NCBI GenBank assembly: GCA_045629045.1
Contig: JAZQQM010000052.1
Location: 1 to 64,000, forward strand
Source of the DNA: JAILLW01 sp045629045
GTDB taxonomy: Bacteria; Bacillota; Clostridia; Lachnospirales; Lachnospiraceae
Length of the DNA stretch: 64,000 nt
Direction: 5' to 3'
Shown: piece after piece, positions 7,967-15,170 of the stretch
Position numbering within the stretch: position 1 is the stretch's first letter
How the letters are laid out: every line of letters starts with the position of its first letter
Program-made: the position numbers and the translations under genes
Notes under the pieces: generated by a model
What the model was told of the DNA's origin: nothing
What the model saw: the letters and a program-made list of their open reading frames with translations, nothing else
Database searches by the model: none

Positions 7967-8403
7967 AGTTTTCTCTCCTTTTCTTTTTTGTCGGTAGTTG
8001 TTTGCATCCATTCGCTATACGAGTGCTTAGTGTCAGGACAAATTGTGATATTGTACCGTTCTCGGAACTCTTGGAACTGCTGCCACTCTTCCATATTGGC
8101 CACGTCCTTGCCCTTGGCGTTCTTCCATCCGGCTGATATCCATTTGTCTATCCATTCCTCGCATCCCGTCTTGATGTATGTTCCTGCTCCGTAAACGAGT
8201 ACATCGCACTCTTTCCGAAGTCTTTTCAATGCTTTGAGCAGAACCGTGAGCTCCGCCCTGTTCTCTGTCATAGGCTCAAGGATGTCCGTCTTTGTCAGTG
8301 TTGCCACTTTCTCGTTGATTTCTGTCTCGAGAATATATGTGTATGAGCCTGCTTTTGTTCCTGGGCTGTGTATCGTGTGGAACATGTATATGTTGACCGT
8401 CAT
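7909..8403 (-). CDS. RNase H-like protein with degenerate active site
   Basis: A 164-residue protein with the RNase HI layout: beta-hairpin start (YMFHTIHSPGTKAGSYTYIL), an ENRAEL helix (catalytic Glu position), then WIDKWISAGWKNAKGKDVAN and a WQQFQEF helix. The first catalytic Asp (normally in a Y-T-D-G-S/A strand) and the second (normally D-S/D-Y before the W-x-x-x-W helix) are absent: the sequence reads FHT and YGAGTYIKTG. It may be a non-catalytic RNA:DNA-hybrid binder. It overlaps the Rep gene by 4 nt and the PcfK-like gene by 58 nt. Confidence 0.7.
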   Translation of the reverse strand: MTVNIYMFHTIHSPGTKAGSYTYILETEINEKVATLTKTDILEPMTENRAELTVLLKALKRLRKECDVLVYGAGTYIKTGCEEWIDKWISAGWKNAKGKDVANMEEWQQFQEFRERYNITICPDTKHSYSEWMQTTTDKKEKERKLCMTDSENSTVQEKSTKQQ

Positions 8404-9137
8404 CCTCCGCCTCCTTCCTTGTCAGTTCGTATCATGGTATATGTGAAGTATTCGTATCCGGTTAGTCCAGAGATTCCGCTTCGAACTGAGTCAGGAAGGA
8501 CCGTATAGCCTTTGACGGCTTTTGTATCCTTTCGGAACTTATTCGCTGAAATTACCTTCTTGGTAATCTTGGGCCGTTTCATATTGCGTGAGGCATACCA
8601 TCTCTTCCCGATCAGCTCTCCCTCGGTTTCCTCGGTCTTGGCTGCGTACTTGATGAAATATTCTGCAATCTTTCCGTATTGCCCGTTTGATATTAACGGG
8701 TCTATGTGAATGCCCCCATGCGGCCAACACTTCCGGATGAGCTCCGTATCACATTTGCTCATAACCATGTGGATGTGTCTTCCGCCCCTCGGTCCAATCT
8801 CTTTCACGTAAACGTATTTCATGTCTCGATTCTGCTTTTTGAACTCCGCTCGCATCTTTCGAAGTGCTTTGCTTGTCAGTTCCTGCATCTCTTCGCTTCC
8901 CTTCGGGAATGTTTTTGAAAAGTCGAGACGTATGAGAAGGTCTCCGTCTGTGAAGTTCGTATTGAGAAGTCTTCGAAGAGTAGTACATGCTTGTCTCTGA
9001 TTCACTTTCTTCTGTGCATCCGATGTCAGCTTCTCTCTCGGTTCTCTTCTCTCTCCAACGCAGTGCCATCTCACTGAATAATATTTACTAACCTCGATAG
9101 TCTTACCTGCCACACATACCTCTTTGATGTATGGCAT
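8400..9137 (-). CDS. HUH rolling-circle replication-associated protein
   Basis: A 245-residue protein starting at the ATG at 9137 (MPYIKEVCVAG), with AAAGGAGAG upstream; an extension to 9197 has no such site. It carries the REP_ORF2/G2P-type features: an N-terminal KYYSVR strand, the metal-binding HIH of GGRHIHMVMS, and a tyrosine motif YFIKYAAK (Tyr plus Lys) followed by SRNMKRPK. HUH proteins nick one strand at an origin and start rolling-circle synthesis. It is the probable replication initiator of this element; its neighbours ssb and the hairpins upstream fit. Confidence 0.85.
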   Translation of the reverse strand: MPYIKEVCVAGKTIEVSKYYSVRWHCVGERREPREKLTSDAQKKVNQRQACTTLRRLLNTNFTDGDLLIRLDFSKTFPKGSEEMQELTSKALRKMRAEFKKQNRDMKYVYVKEIGPRGGRHIHMVMSKCDTELIRKCWPHGGIHIDPLISNGQYGKIAEYFIKYAAKTEETEGELIGKRWYASRNMKRPKITKKVISANKFRKDTKAVKGYTVLPDSVRSGISGLTGYEYFTYTMIRTDKEGGGG

Positions 9138-9231
9138 ATAATTCTCTCCTTTTGTCGAATAGTTAATACTTTGAGCAAGAACGTCAGGGAGCCTCAAACT
9201 CCCAATTTTACTTGCTTTTTCTCGGCATCTG

Positions 9232-9318
9232 CGATATACTTAACTATGTCAGGTAGTTAAGCATATCGGTTTTCTCCGATACGAGCGATTCGCGAAAGCG
9301 AGTCGCTTTTTATTTTGT
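9232..9318. promoter_or_regulatory. Three adjacent hairpins upstream of rep (candidate origin or RNA switch)
   Basis: Hairpin 1 (9232-9268) pairs CGATAT-CTTAACTA with TAGTTAAG-ATATCG. Hairpin 2 (9262-9283) pairs CATATCGG with CCGATACG and shares an arm with hairpin 1, so the two exclude each other. Their single mismatches become G-U pairs in minus-strand RNA. Hairpin 3 (9286-9307: GCGATTCGC, GAAA loop, GCGAGTCGC) is followed by TTTTTATTTT, a plus-strand terminator. A fourth small stem, GGGAG/CTCCC, lies near 9190-9206. This could be the nick site region, a leader attenuator or a small antisense-type RNA. Confidence 0.5.
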
Positions 9319-9912
9319 GCAAAAGTAGTGGTCTCCGACCTTCTTCCAATGTGTTCCATAGTTTCCCCAATCTCCTGCGGTGAAGTAATATATTCCCGGA
9401 TAACTCCGTTTGGCCAATTCTATTTTGCAAGCTTCGAATGACTCATCTGATATCGATACGCTCTCAATCATCCCATTGCTCCAAGTTGAAAACTGATTCT
9501 TCTGTGTAATCACTCCCGTGATTGTGTTCGGCCAATCAGGATCATCGACTCGGTTGAGAACCACGTCCGCAACCAATCTCTTTCCGAGCAGTCCTTGATT
9601 CCCTGCCTCTGCTTCTACACACGCAGCGAGCAATTCAAGCTCGGCCCAGTATGCTTCCTCTTCGAGTTGTTTCTTCAAGTCTTCCTTTGATTGCTCCGGA
9701 GCTTCTCTCTCCACAACCTTGAGCTCGTACACCTCAACCGGTTCTCTTGCTTCTCTTTTCGGTATTGGTTCAGTGTGAACAATACACGTCTGCGTCTCTG
9801 CCTTTCCTATCAATACTTGGTGATAACAACCTGCCCCTGCTAACATTGCGAAGGCTACCATGCCAAGAACTATCGCAATCTCTAACGCCTTCGTTGTACC
9901 TCTCCTCATCAC
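9310..9912 (-). CDS. SleB-type cell wall hydrolase, membrane-anchored
   Basis: A 200-residue protein with a hydrophobic N-terminal segment (about 10-29, IAIVLGMVAFAMLAGAGC) and a polar linker, then a Hydrolase_2/SleB domain from about 95: LLAACVEAEAGNQGLLGKRL (catalytic Glu region), VLNRV, QFSTWSNG. The family cleaves peptidoglycan. It is placed in the early operon, not next to a holin, so infection-time or conjugation-like wall opening is possible as well as lysis. A GTG at 9912 or the next ATG at 9909 could be the start after GGAGG. Confidence 0.85.
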   Translation of the reverse strand: MMRRGTTKALEIAIVLGMVAFAMLAGAGCYHQVLIGKAETQTCIVHTEPIPKREAREPVEVYELKVVEREAPEQSKEDLKKQLEEEAYWAELELLAACVEAEAGNQGLLGKRLVADVVLNRVDDPDWPNTITGVITQKNQFSTWSNGMIESVSISDESFEACKIELAKRSYPGIYYFTAGDWGNYGTHWKKVGDHYFCTK

Positions 9913-9915
9913 TTT

Positions 9916-10128
9916 CTAAATTCCTCCTGCAACTTTCTTTTTGAACTGGTCTAACATTCCTCGGTAGATGATGTATGCCGTTCTCTTTTTCCCCTCTTGC
10001 TTTAATGCGTAGCCAATCGGCAACCGCTCCGCTCTCATAAGATATTGAAGAGTCGTGATATCCATATTGAGCTCTGCTGCCGCCTGCTTGGTTGTCACTC
10101 GCTCCATAGCTTTGTCGATGTTAAACAT
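9916..10128 (-). CDS. Small helix-turn-helix protein
   Basis: A 70-residue protein with a MerR/excisionase-like helix-turn-helix: VTTKQAAAELNMDITTLQYLM is the reading head and AERLPIGYALKQEG the wing, followed by a Tyr-rich strand. It follows AAAGGAGG and lies just downstream of a perfect 21-bp palindrome. Position next to the repressor region suggests an excisionase or an early regulator; the sequence alone does not decide. Confidence 0.6.
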   Translation of the reverse strand: MFNIDKAMERVTTKQAAAELNMDITTLQYLMRAERLPIGYALKQEGKKRTAYIIYRGMLDQFKKKVAGGI

Positions 10129-10148
10129 AGCCTGCTGCCTCCTTTCAC

Positions 10149-10169
10149 ATTCTTGCGTTACGCAAGAAT
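10149..10169. promoter_or_regulatory. Perfect 21-bp palindrome, candidate operator
   Basis: ATTCTTGCG-TTA-CGCAAGAAT overlaps the stop codon of the Cro-like gene and lies 21 nt before the next gene. Its centre TTGCGN3CGCAA matches the sites in the repressor intergenic region. There is no U-tract after it on either strand, so operator is preferred over terminator. Confidence 0.6.
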
Positions 10170-10376
10170 CGCATTAAAAAAAATCTCTTGCACTGTTTTC
10201 CCATAATGAGCTGCGATAGTTGCTTTCATATCATCTCCCGGAACTCTCTTTCCGCTTTCGTAAAGCGCATATGTAGACTGAGCAATCCCCAGCTCTTTGG
10301 CTGTGAAGGCTTGCGTTCTTTCTCCTCTAAGGCTCACAAGATTCTGTGCAACTTGTTCTCTGTCAATTTTTACCAT
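10158..10376 (-). CDS. Cro-like XRE-family regulator
   Basis: A 72-residue helix-turn-helix protein: TAKELGIAQSTYALYESGKR is a textbook XRE recognition helix pair. It is the first gene of the leftward (lytic or early) operon, divergent from the CI-like repressor, which is the position of Cro in temperate phages. Palindromes lie at both ends of the gene. Function inferred from fold and arrangement. Confidence 0.8.
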   Translation of the reverse strand: MVKIDREQVAQNLVSLRGERTQAFTAKELGIAQSTYALYESGKRVPGDDMKATIAAHYGKTVQEIFFNAILA

Positions 10377-10391
10377 TTTGCATCTCCTTTC

Positions 10392-10404
10392 TTGCGTTTC
10401 GCAA
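10392..10404. promoter_or_regulatory. Repressor/Cro operator O1
   Basis: TTGCGTTTCGCAA, a 13-bp palindrome 16 nt before the Cro-like start. It shares the TTGC-N5-GCAA form with 10,422-10,434 and the core of 10,149-10,169. Confidence 0.65.
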
Positions 10405-10421
10405 TTTCATTTTTCATATTA

Positions 10422-10434
10422 TTGCATATCGCAA
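10422..10434. promoter_or_regulatory. Repressor/Cro operator O2
   Basis: TTGCATATCGCAA, centre-to-centre 30 bp (about three helical turns) from the preceding site, as expected for cooperative binding on one DNA face. A partial half-site TTGCAA (10,452-10,457) and a degenerate TTGCG at 10,475-10,479 continue toward the CI-like gene. Confidence 0.65.
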
Positions 10435-10514
10435 GTGTTGTCAATCACTTTTTGCAATTTTTTATTTGATTTTATTGCGTTTAGTGATAATATAGACATA
10501 GGGAGGGTTGAAAA

Positions 10515-10871
10515 ATGGCTGAATTAAAGGATATTTTGAAGATTTTAAGAACTGAAAAAAATATGTCACAAGCTGAACTTGCTGAAGAACTTTCTTGTGG
10601 ACTTAGCACGATAGCATCATGGGAAACGGGAAACCGGTTCCCTCGTCGTCCGTATATGGAACAGTTGGCCGACATTTTTAATGTTGATATCGATTATCTC
10701 TATGGAAGGACAGAATATCGTCAGAAGATTCATTTTGATAATGACGGAAACATGATGGTTCATCTTTCTGAAGAAGAGTATGGAATTATTCTCGAATACA
10801 GAAAAGCTGATGAAGCTTCTCGTGATATGGTTAAGAGATTGCTTGCGTATGCGGACGCATTAAAGAAGTGA
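10515..10871 (+). CDS. CI-like XRE-family repressor
   Basis: A 118-residue protein with an N-terminal XRE domain (MSQAELAEELSCGLSTIASW) and a short C-terminal helical part without the LexA/CI peptidase Ser-Lys pair. It reads toward the integrase gene, is divergent from the Cro-like gene and has an AGGGAGG site. It likely maintains lysogeny by binding the TTGC-N5-GCAA sites. Lacking a peptidase domain, induction would need another factor. Confidence 0.8.
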   Translation: MAELKDILKILRTEKNMSQAELAEELSCGLSTIASWETGNRFPRRPYMEQLADIFNVDIDYLYGRTEYRQKIHFDNDGNMMVHLSEEEYGIILEYRKADEASRDMVKRLLAYADALKK

Positions 10872-10880
10872 GGTGATTAG

Positions 10881-11990
10881 ATGAAGATGCCGAACGGATA
10901 TGGCAGCGTTGTGAAGCTCTCCGGAGCTCGGCGCAAGCCTTGGGCCGTTCGGGTCTCCTATCTTCAGGAGCAACCCGACGGACGTGTTATGAGAAAACAG
11001 AAATATCTTGCATACTTCGCAGAACAGAAACACGCTCTCACATACTTGGCCGAATATAATTCCGGGAATGTTGTGAAGGAGCATGTGAAGTATACGGACG
11101 TTCCGACCTTTGCGGAACTGTTCGAAAAATGGAAGAAGTACAGAAAGAGCCTGAAGAACAATCCGGCTCCGAGCACTTGGAGAAATTATGAGATTGCTTT
11201 CAATATGTTCTCAGACGTTCATCACGAGAAGATTGTATCGATACGTGCTCAGGAGCTTCAGAACTGCATCACGGCTCAGAGTTCGAAGTCGAGAGCTACT
11301 ATCGGAAATATGAGAGCAGTTATTCGAGGAATGTGGGAATATGCAATCGTGAATGAGTACACAGAAAAGAATATCACAGAACATCTTGTCTTTGAATTTA
11401 CCGAGAGCGGCGTTCCGGTTCATACAAGATTCTCCGATGAGGAGCTTCGCCAGCTGTGGGATTCTCTTTGGGTCGTCAACAATATAGATATTGTTCTCAT
11501 ATATATCTATACCGGTCTTCGACCTGTGGAGCTTCTCGAGATTAAGTCTGAGAACGTGCATCTTGAAGAAAGATATATGATCGGCGGTGTAAAGACTGAA
11601 GCAGGGCGCAACCGTATCATTCCAATTCATGAAGCGATTGTTCCTCTTATCGAATACAGGCTCAAGCAGAACAGACCGTATCTGATAACGAACAAGTTCG
11701 GGAACCCGTACACAAGAGCCGTATATCATTATTCTAATTGGAATACGCTCATGTTGAATCTTCACTTCAATCATGTGCCGCATGATTGCCGGTATACGTT
11801 CGCAGCCTTGGCCGACAATGCTTGTATGAATGTGACCGCAAAGAAGATTATAATGGGACATGCGCTCCCGAATAAAGAAGGCACAGCCTTCAAAACGGGC
11901 GGTCACGCTGACGTTACCCGGGACGTATATACAGAGAAAACTCTTGCGGAGCTTTTGGCCGAAGTGAACAAGCTTCCTACTACTTTCTAA
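10881..11990 (+). CDS. int: Tyrosine-type site-specific integrase
   Basis: A 369-residue phage integrase. N-terminal arm-binding domain 1-60, SAM-like core-binding domain about 75-165, catalytic domain from 180 with the full set R214 (YTGLRPVE), K238, H301/R304 (HDCRYTF), H327 (MGHA) and Y350 (RDVYTEKTL). It follows the repressor gene by 9 nt and so is probably co-transcribed. It is the last gene of the element; the chromosomal gdhA begins about 140 nt further on. Confidence 0.95.
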   Translation: MKMPNGYGSVVKLSGARRKPWAVRVSYLQEQPDGRVMRKQKYLAYFAEQKHALTYLAEYNSGNVVKEHVKYTDVPTFAELFEKWKKYRKSLKNNPAPSTWRNYEIAFNMFSDVHHEKIVSIRAQELQNCITAQSSKSRATIGNMRAVIRGMWEYAIVNEYTEKNITEHLVFEFTESGVPVHTRFSDEELRQLWDSLWVVNNIDIVLIYIYTGLRPVELLEIKSENVHLEERYMIGGVKTEAGRNRIIPIHEAIVPLIEYRLKQNRPYLITNKFGNPYTRAVYHYSNWNTLMLNLHFNHVPHDCRYTFAALADNACMNVTAKKIIMGHALPNKEGTAFKTGGHADVTRDVYTEKTLAELLAEVNKLPTTF

Positions 11991-12092
11991 GTTTGTCGCT
12001 CACCTGTCTCTCATAAGTAGTGCACTTGTAACAATCGACCTCATTTGAAGCCCTATTATCTCCCTTGATGTGAATATTCAGACAAAAAGAAA
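11991..12092. other. Right end of the integrated element (attachment site not resolved)
   Basis: Between the integrase stop and the gdhA terminator there are 102 bases without a gene. The element-chromosome junction must lie here or just inside the terminator. No tRNA is present and the left junction is outside the window, so the duplicated core cannot be identified. Confidence 0.4.
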
Positions 12093-12120
12093 AGCCCCGG
12101 AATCCAATGATTCCGAGGCT
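12093..12120 (-). terminator. gdhA terminator
   Basis: A 12-bp stem AGCCTCGGAATC/GATTCCGGGGCT (minus strand, one G-U pair) with an ATTG loop, followed by TTTTCTTTTT. On the plus strand CTTTT also follows, so it may also stop integrase transcription. Confidence 0.85.
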
Positions 12121-12132
12121 CTTTTGTGTTTC

Positions 12133-13479
12133 CTATACGATACCTTGTGCAGTCATAGCCTCTGCAACCTTAAGGAAGCCTGCGATATTGGCACCTGCAA
12201 CATAGTTGCCTTCCATACCGTACTTCTTAGCTGCATCATCAAGGTTATGGAAGATATTAACCATAATTCCCTGAAGCTTGTTATCAACTTCTTCGAATGT
12301 CCAATGTAATCTTTCTGAGTTCTGGCTCATCTCAAGAGCTGATGTAGCAACACCACCTGCATTAGCAGCCTTACCGGGAACGAAGTAAACCTTGTTAGCC
12401 TGGAAGTACTCTGTAGCATCAGCGGTTGTAGGCATGTTAGCACCTTCACAAACAGCCATTACGCCATTAGCAACAAGTTTCTTTGCATCATCAAGATTAA
12501 GCTCGTTCTGAGTAGCACAAGGAAGTGCAACATCAACCTTAACCTGCCACTGGTTAGTTCCTTCTGTCTTCTTATCATGATACTCTGCAGACTTACGTGC
12601 TGCAGCATATTCTGTAAGACGAGCTCTCTTAACTTCCTTAACTTCCTTAAGAAGAGCAACATCAATTCCTTCGGGATCATAAATCCAGCCTGTAGAATCG
12701 GAACATGTAACTACCTTTGCCCCAAGCTGAGTAGCCTTTTCGATAGCGTAAATAGCAACGTTACCTGAACCTGATACTGCAACTGTCTTACCCTTAATAT
12801 CCTGACCGTTACACTTAAGCATTTCAGCTGTTAAATATAACAAACCGTATCCTGTAGCCTGTGTACGTGCAAGTGAACCGCCGTATGATAATCCCTTACC
12901 TGTTAACACGCCTTCGTAAAGACCTGTTAATCTCTTATACTGACCATACATGAAACCGATCTCTCTTGCGCCTGTACCGATATCACCGGCAGGAACGTCT
13001 GTATCAGCTCCGATATACTTATAAAGCTCTGTAATAAAGCTCTGGCAGAAAGCCATAACTTCTCTGTCTGACTTACCCTTAGGATCAAAGTCGGAACCAC
13101 CCTTACCGCCACCGATAGGAAGTCCTGTAAGAGAATTCTTAAAAATCTGCTCAAATCCAAGGAACTTAATGATACCTATATTAACAGAAGGATGAAGTCT
13201 TAAACCTCCCTTGTAAGGTCCGATAGCTGAGTTAAACTGAACTCTGTATCCTGTGTTTACCTGAACCTGTCCCTTATCGTCAACCCACGGTACACGGAAA
13301 ATTAACTGACGCTCAGGATTAACGATTCTCTCCAAAAGAGCATCCTTTCTGTACTGTTCCTCATTTGCTTCGATAACAACACGAAGAGAATCAAGAACTT
13401 CCTTTACTGCCTGATGGAACTCGGGCTGTGCAGGGTTTTTGTCTACGACCATCTGATAGACTTCATCAACATATGACAT
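12133..13479 (-). CDS. gdhA: NADP-type glutamate dehydrogenase
   Basis: A 448-residue hexameric-type GDH that makes glutamate from 2-oxoglutarate and ammonia. Start at 13479 (MSYVDEVYQMV) set by AAGGAGG. Visible: RVPWVDDKGQVQVNTGYRVQ, catalytic GGGKGGSDFDPKGKS, GDIGTGAREIG and the nucleotide-binding VSGSGNVAIYA. Length and motifs match the clostridial/E. coli-type enzyme. It is monocistronic with its own promoter and terminator and a palindromic operator shared with the aspartate aminotransferase gene at 28,514. Confidence 0.97.
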   Translation of the reverse strand: MSYVDEVYQMVVDKNPAQPEFHQAVKEVLDSLRVVIEANEEQYRKDALLERIVNPERQLIFRVPWVDDKGQVQVNTGYRVQFNSAIGPYKGGLRLHPSVNIGIIKFLGFEQIFKNSLTGLPIGGGKGGSDFDPKGKSDREVMAFCQSFITELYKYIGADTDVPAGDIGTGAREIGFMYGQYKRLTGLYEGVLTGKGLSYGGSLARTQATGYGLLYLTAEMLKCNGQDIKGKTVAVSGSGNVAIYAIEKATQLGAKVVTCSDSTGWIYDPEGIDVALLKEVKEVKRARLTEYAAARKSAEYHDKKTEGTNQWQVKVDVALPCATQNELNLDDAKKLVANGVMAVCEGANMPTTADATEYFQANKVYFVPGKAANAGGVATSALEMSQNSERLHWTFEEVDNKLQGIMVNIFHNLDDAAKKYGMEGNYVAGANIAGFLKVAEAMTAQGIV

Positions 13480-13510
13480 ATTATTGTCCTCCTTATAAAA
13501 ATCACACACA

Positions 13511-13528
13511 TTGTATAATTGTATACAA
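13511..13528. promoter_or_regulatory. Palindromic operator in the gdhA leader
   Basis: TTGTATA-ATTG-TATACAA, 7-bp arms, 19 nt downstream of the -10 box and so just after the transcription start. The same site in inverted orientation occurs at 29,857-29,874. Confidence 0.7.
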
Positions 13529-13547
13529 AATCACAAAACCATTAATT

Positions 13548-13576
13548 ATTATAATATGAGCCTTTTTATCATGCAA
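13548..13576 (-). promoter_or_regulatory. gdhA promoter
   Basis: Minus strand: -35 TTGCAT (13571-13576), 17-nt spacer, -10 TATAAT (13548-13553). The start of transcription would fall near 13,541, about 60 nt before the ATG. Confidence 0.75.
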
Positions 13577-13616
13577 GAAATTTTTATATATTTTTCCCGA
13601 AAATGCATAATAAAAA

Positions 13617-13638
13617 GGATGTGCCCTTTGGCACATCC
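13617..13638 (-). terminator. Terminator of the SH3-domain gene
   Basis: Perfect 9-bp stem GGATGTGCC/GGCACATCC with a 4-nt loop, followed on the minus strand by TTTTTATTAT. Confidence 0.9.
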
Positions 13639-13648
13639 CTTAAAATCC

Positions 13649-14947
13649 TTATTGCTTATCCAAAAACTCTGATTTGATATATCCGTACTGGCCATTGTAT
13701 TTAACCTTTGACCAACCGTTTGTCATCGCCTCAACCAGGTCAAGCTCTGTTCCCGTATAAAGTGTATCGATAATCTCGGCATCTGTACTTGCCTCCTTAC
13801 GGATACGTACACCGGAATCATTTACCTTAACCTTACCGGATGTTGTCGTCTTATTTGATGTAGCATCACCGTCGTTATTATCTTCCTCAGTAATCGTAAC
13901 CTCGGCATCGCCGATCGTTACTGTCTGAATTCCCTCAAGGAATTCGCTCTTAATAAACGCATGACTGCCTTCATAAATAATCTCGGACCAACCGTTAGGC
14001 TTTTCTTCCACAAGTTCAAATTCCTGACCGATCTGAGCCTTACCTATCTTGTCTGCCTGTTCCGAATCAGACTTTCTTACATTAACTACATCGGTAGCCT
14101 TAACCTTAGTGGTAACTACCGTCATTTCATCCTGATTATCATCCTCGGATTGTGTATTCTCATCCTCAGGCTGCGGTGTATCCGGTGTCTCGGCAGAAGC
14201 AAGCATTACGCCAACCTCTTCGGAAATCTTTTCTTTAAGATAAGCCACGAACTCATCCACCTCGGGATTCTCCGCAAGAATATCATTATACTCAACTACT
14301 ACTCTGTTATTAAGTTCAACTACATCATCCTGCAATGTAACGGTAGAAATATACTCATATATCGTTTCATCGTAAGTACCGTCCGATATATGATAGTCTC
14401 CTGCTTCATCAGGATAAACGTAATATGTCTGCATTCCCGGCAAAGCTATATCCAGATCCGAAAACTTGGTCTTGGAACATACATATGCGATGTACGTGTT
14501 CTCCTCAATACCCGGCTTTGTATATACAACTATCTCCGGATAATTCTCAATGAACTGACTCTGTTCTTCAATTCTTATCTTCTGAACATCATCAAGATAT
14601 GTATTTAATGAGGCAACCGTCAAAAGATCGCCCTTTGCCATTGCATCGTAATAATTCTTAACAACGGTATTTACTTCAGGATAAGCATTTTCTTCAAGTT
14701 CGGTTACCGGAGCTTCAATAACCTCTTCACCTGTACTTTCGGCAACCTGAGCTGCAAGTGCAGCAGCCTCAGCCTCCTTTTCAAGGCGTTCCTTCTTATT
14801 GGCATTTAACGCTATAAGCACCGTTACCGCAACGCAGACAACAAGAAGAATAGGCATTACCAGCTTATTATGTTCAAGAATCCACTCTTTAATATCAGCA
14901 AGTTTATTAAGAATTTTAGCAAACTTACCTCGATTATTTCGTTTCAT
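13649..14947 (-). CDS. Membrane-anchored protein with two bacterial SH3 domains
   Basis: A 432-residue protein: cytoplasmic basic N-terminus, one transmembrane helix (about 28-48), an Ala/Glu-rich stalk, an unassigned extracytoplasmic domain (about 75-230), an acidic linker, then two SH3b repeats (about 280-335 and 370-430), each with VNVRKS or VRIRKE and a WSxIxYxGxxAFIKSEFL-type ending. SH3b domains bind peptidoglycan or proteins. Role at the cell wall is inferred. No catalytic domain seen. Confidence 0.8.
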   Translation of the reverse strand: MKRNNRGKFAKILNKLADIKEWILEHNKLVMPILLVVCVAVTVLIALNANKKERLEKEAEAAALAAQVAESTGEEVIEAPVTELEENAYPEVNTVVKNYYDAMAKGDLLTVASLNTYLDDVQKIRIEEQSQFIENYPEIVVYTKPGIEENTYIAYVCSKTKFSDLDIALPGMQTYYVYPDEAGDYHISDGTYDETIYEYISTVTLQDDVVELNNRVVVEYNDILAENPEVDEFVAYLKEKISEEVGVMLASAETPDTPQPEDENTQSEDDNQDEMTVVTTKVKATDVVNVRKSDSEQADKIGKAQIGQEFELVEEKPNGWSEIIYEGSHAFIKSEFLEGIQTVTIGDAEVTITEEDNNDGDATSNKTTTSGKVKVNDSGVRIRKEASTDAEIIDTLYTGTELDLVEAMTNGWSKVKYNGQYGYIKSEFLDKQ

Positions 14948-14987
14948 AAATAATATTAATTCCTTTCAACTCTATATCGGGTTAGAG

Positions 14988-15059
14988 TGCACCCGACAGG
15001 AATCGAACCTGCATTAAAGGCGTCGGAGGCCTTCGTTCTATCCATTAGACTACGGGTGC
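14988..15059 (-). tRNA. tRNA-Arg (anticodon CCG)
   Basis: A 72-nt cloverleaf: acceptor stem GCACCCG/CGGGTGC with A as discriminator, D-arm with AATGGAT, anticodon stem AAGGC/GCCTT around loop CTCCGAC, T-arm GCAGG-TTCGATT-CCTGT. The anticodon CCG reads CGG. No CCA is encoded, so it must be added after transcription. Confidence 0.95.
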
Positions 15060-15170
15060 CTAGCATAAAGTTGTTACAAAATTATTACGCACACCACTGC
15101 AATATGATACCACAGACGCCACATCTTGTCTAGTAAAGCCGTTTCCGCCATTACATATAGTAATTTACAA

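Noticed and set aside
1..12100. CRISPR array in the prophage or elsewhere
   Set aside because: No series of regularly spaced identical repeats exists. The two-unit repeat at 58,245 has conserved spacers (loops) and only 2.3 units.
11991..12120. Attachment core in the gdhA terminator
   Set aside because: Plausible by position but the left end of the element is outside the window, so no direct repeat can be shown.
14988..15059. tRNA-Arg as integration site for the neighbouring element
   Set aside because: The element ends near 12,000, on the other side of gdhA; the tRNA is intact and has no adjacent integrase or repeat.
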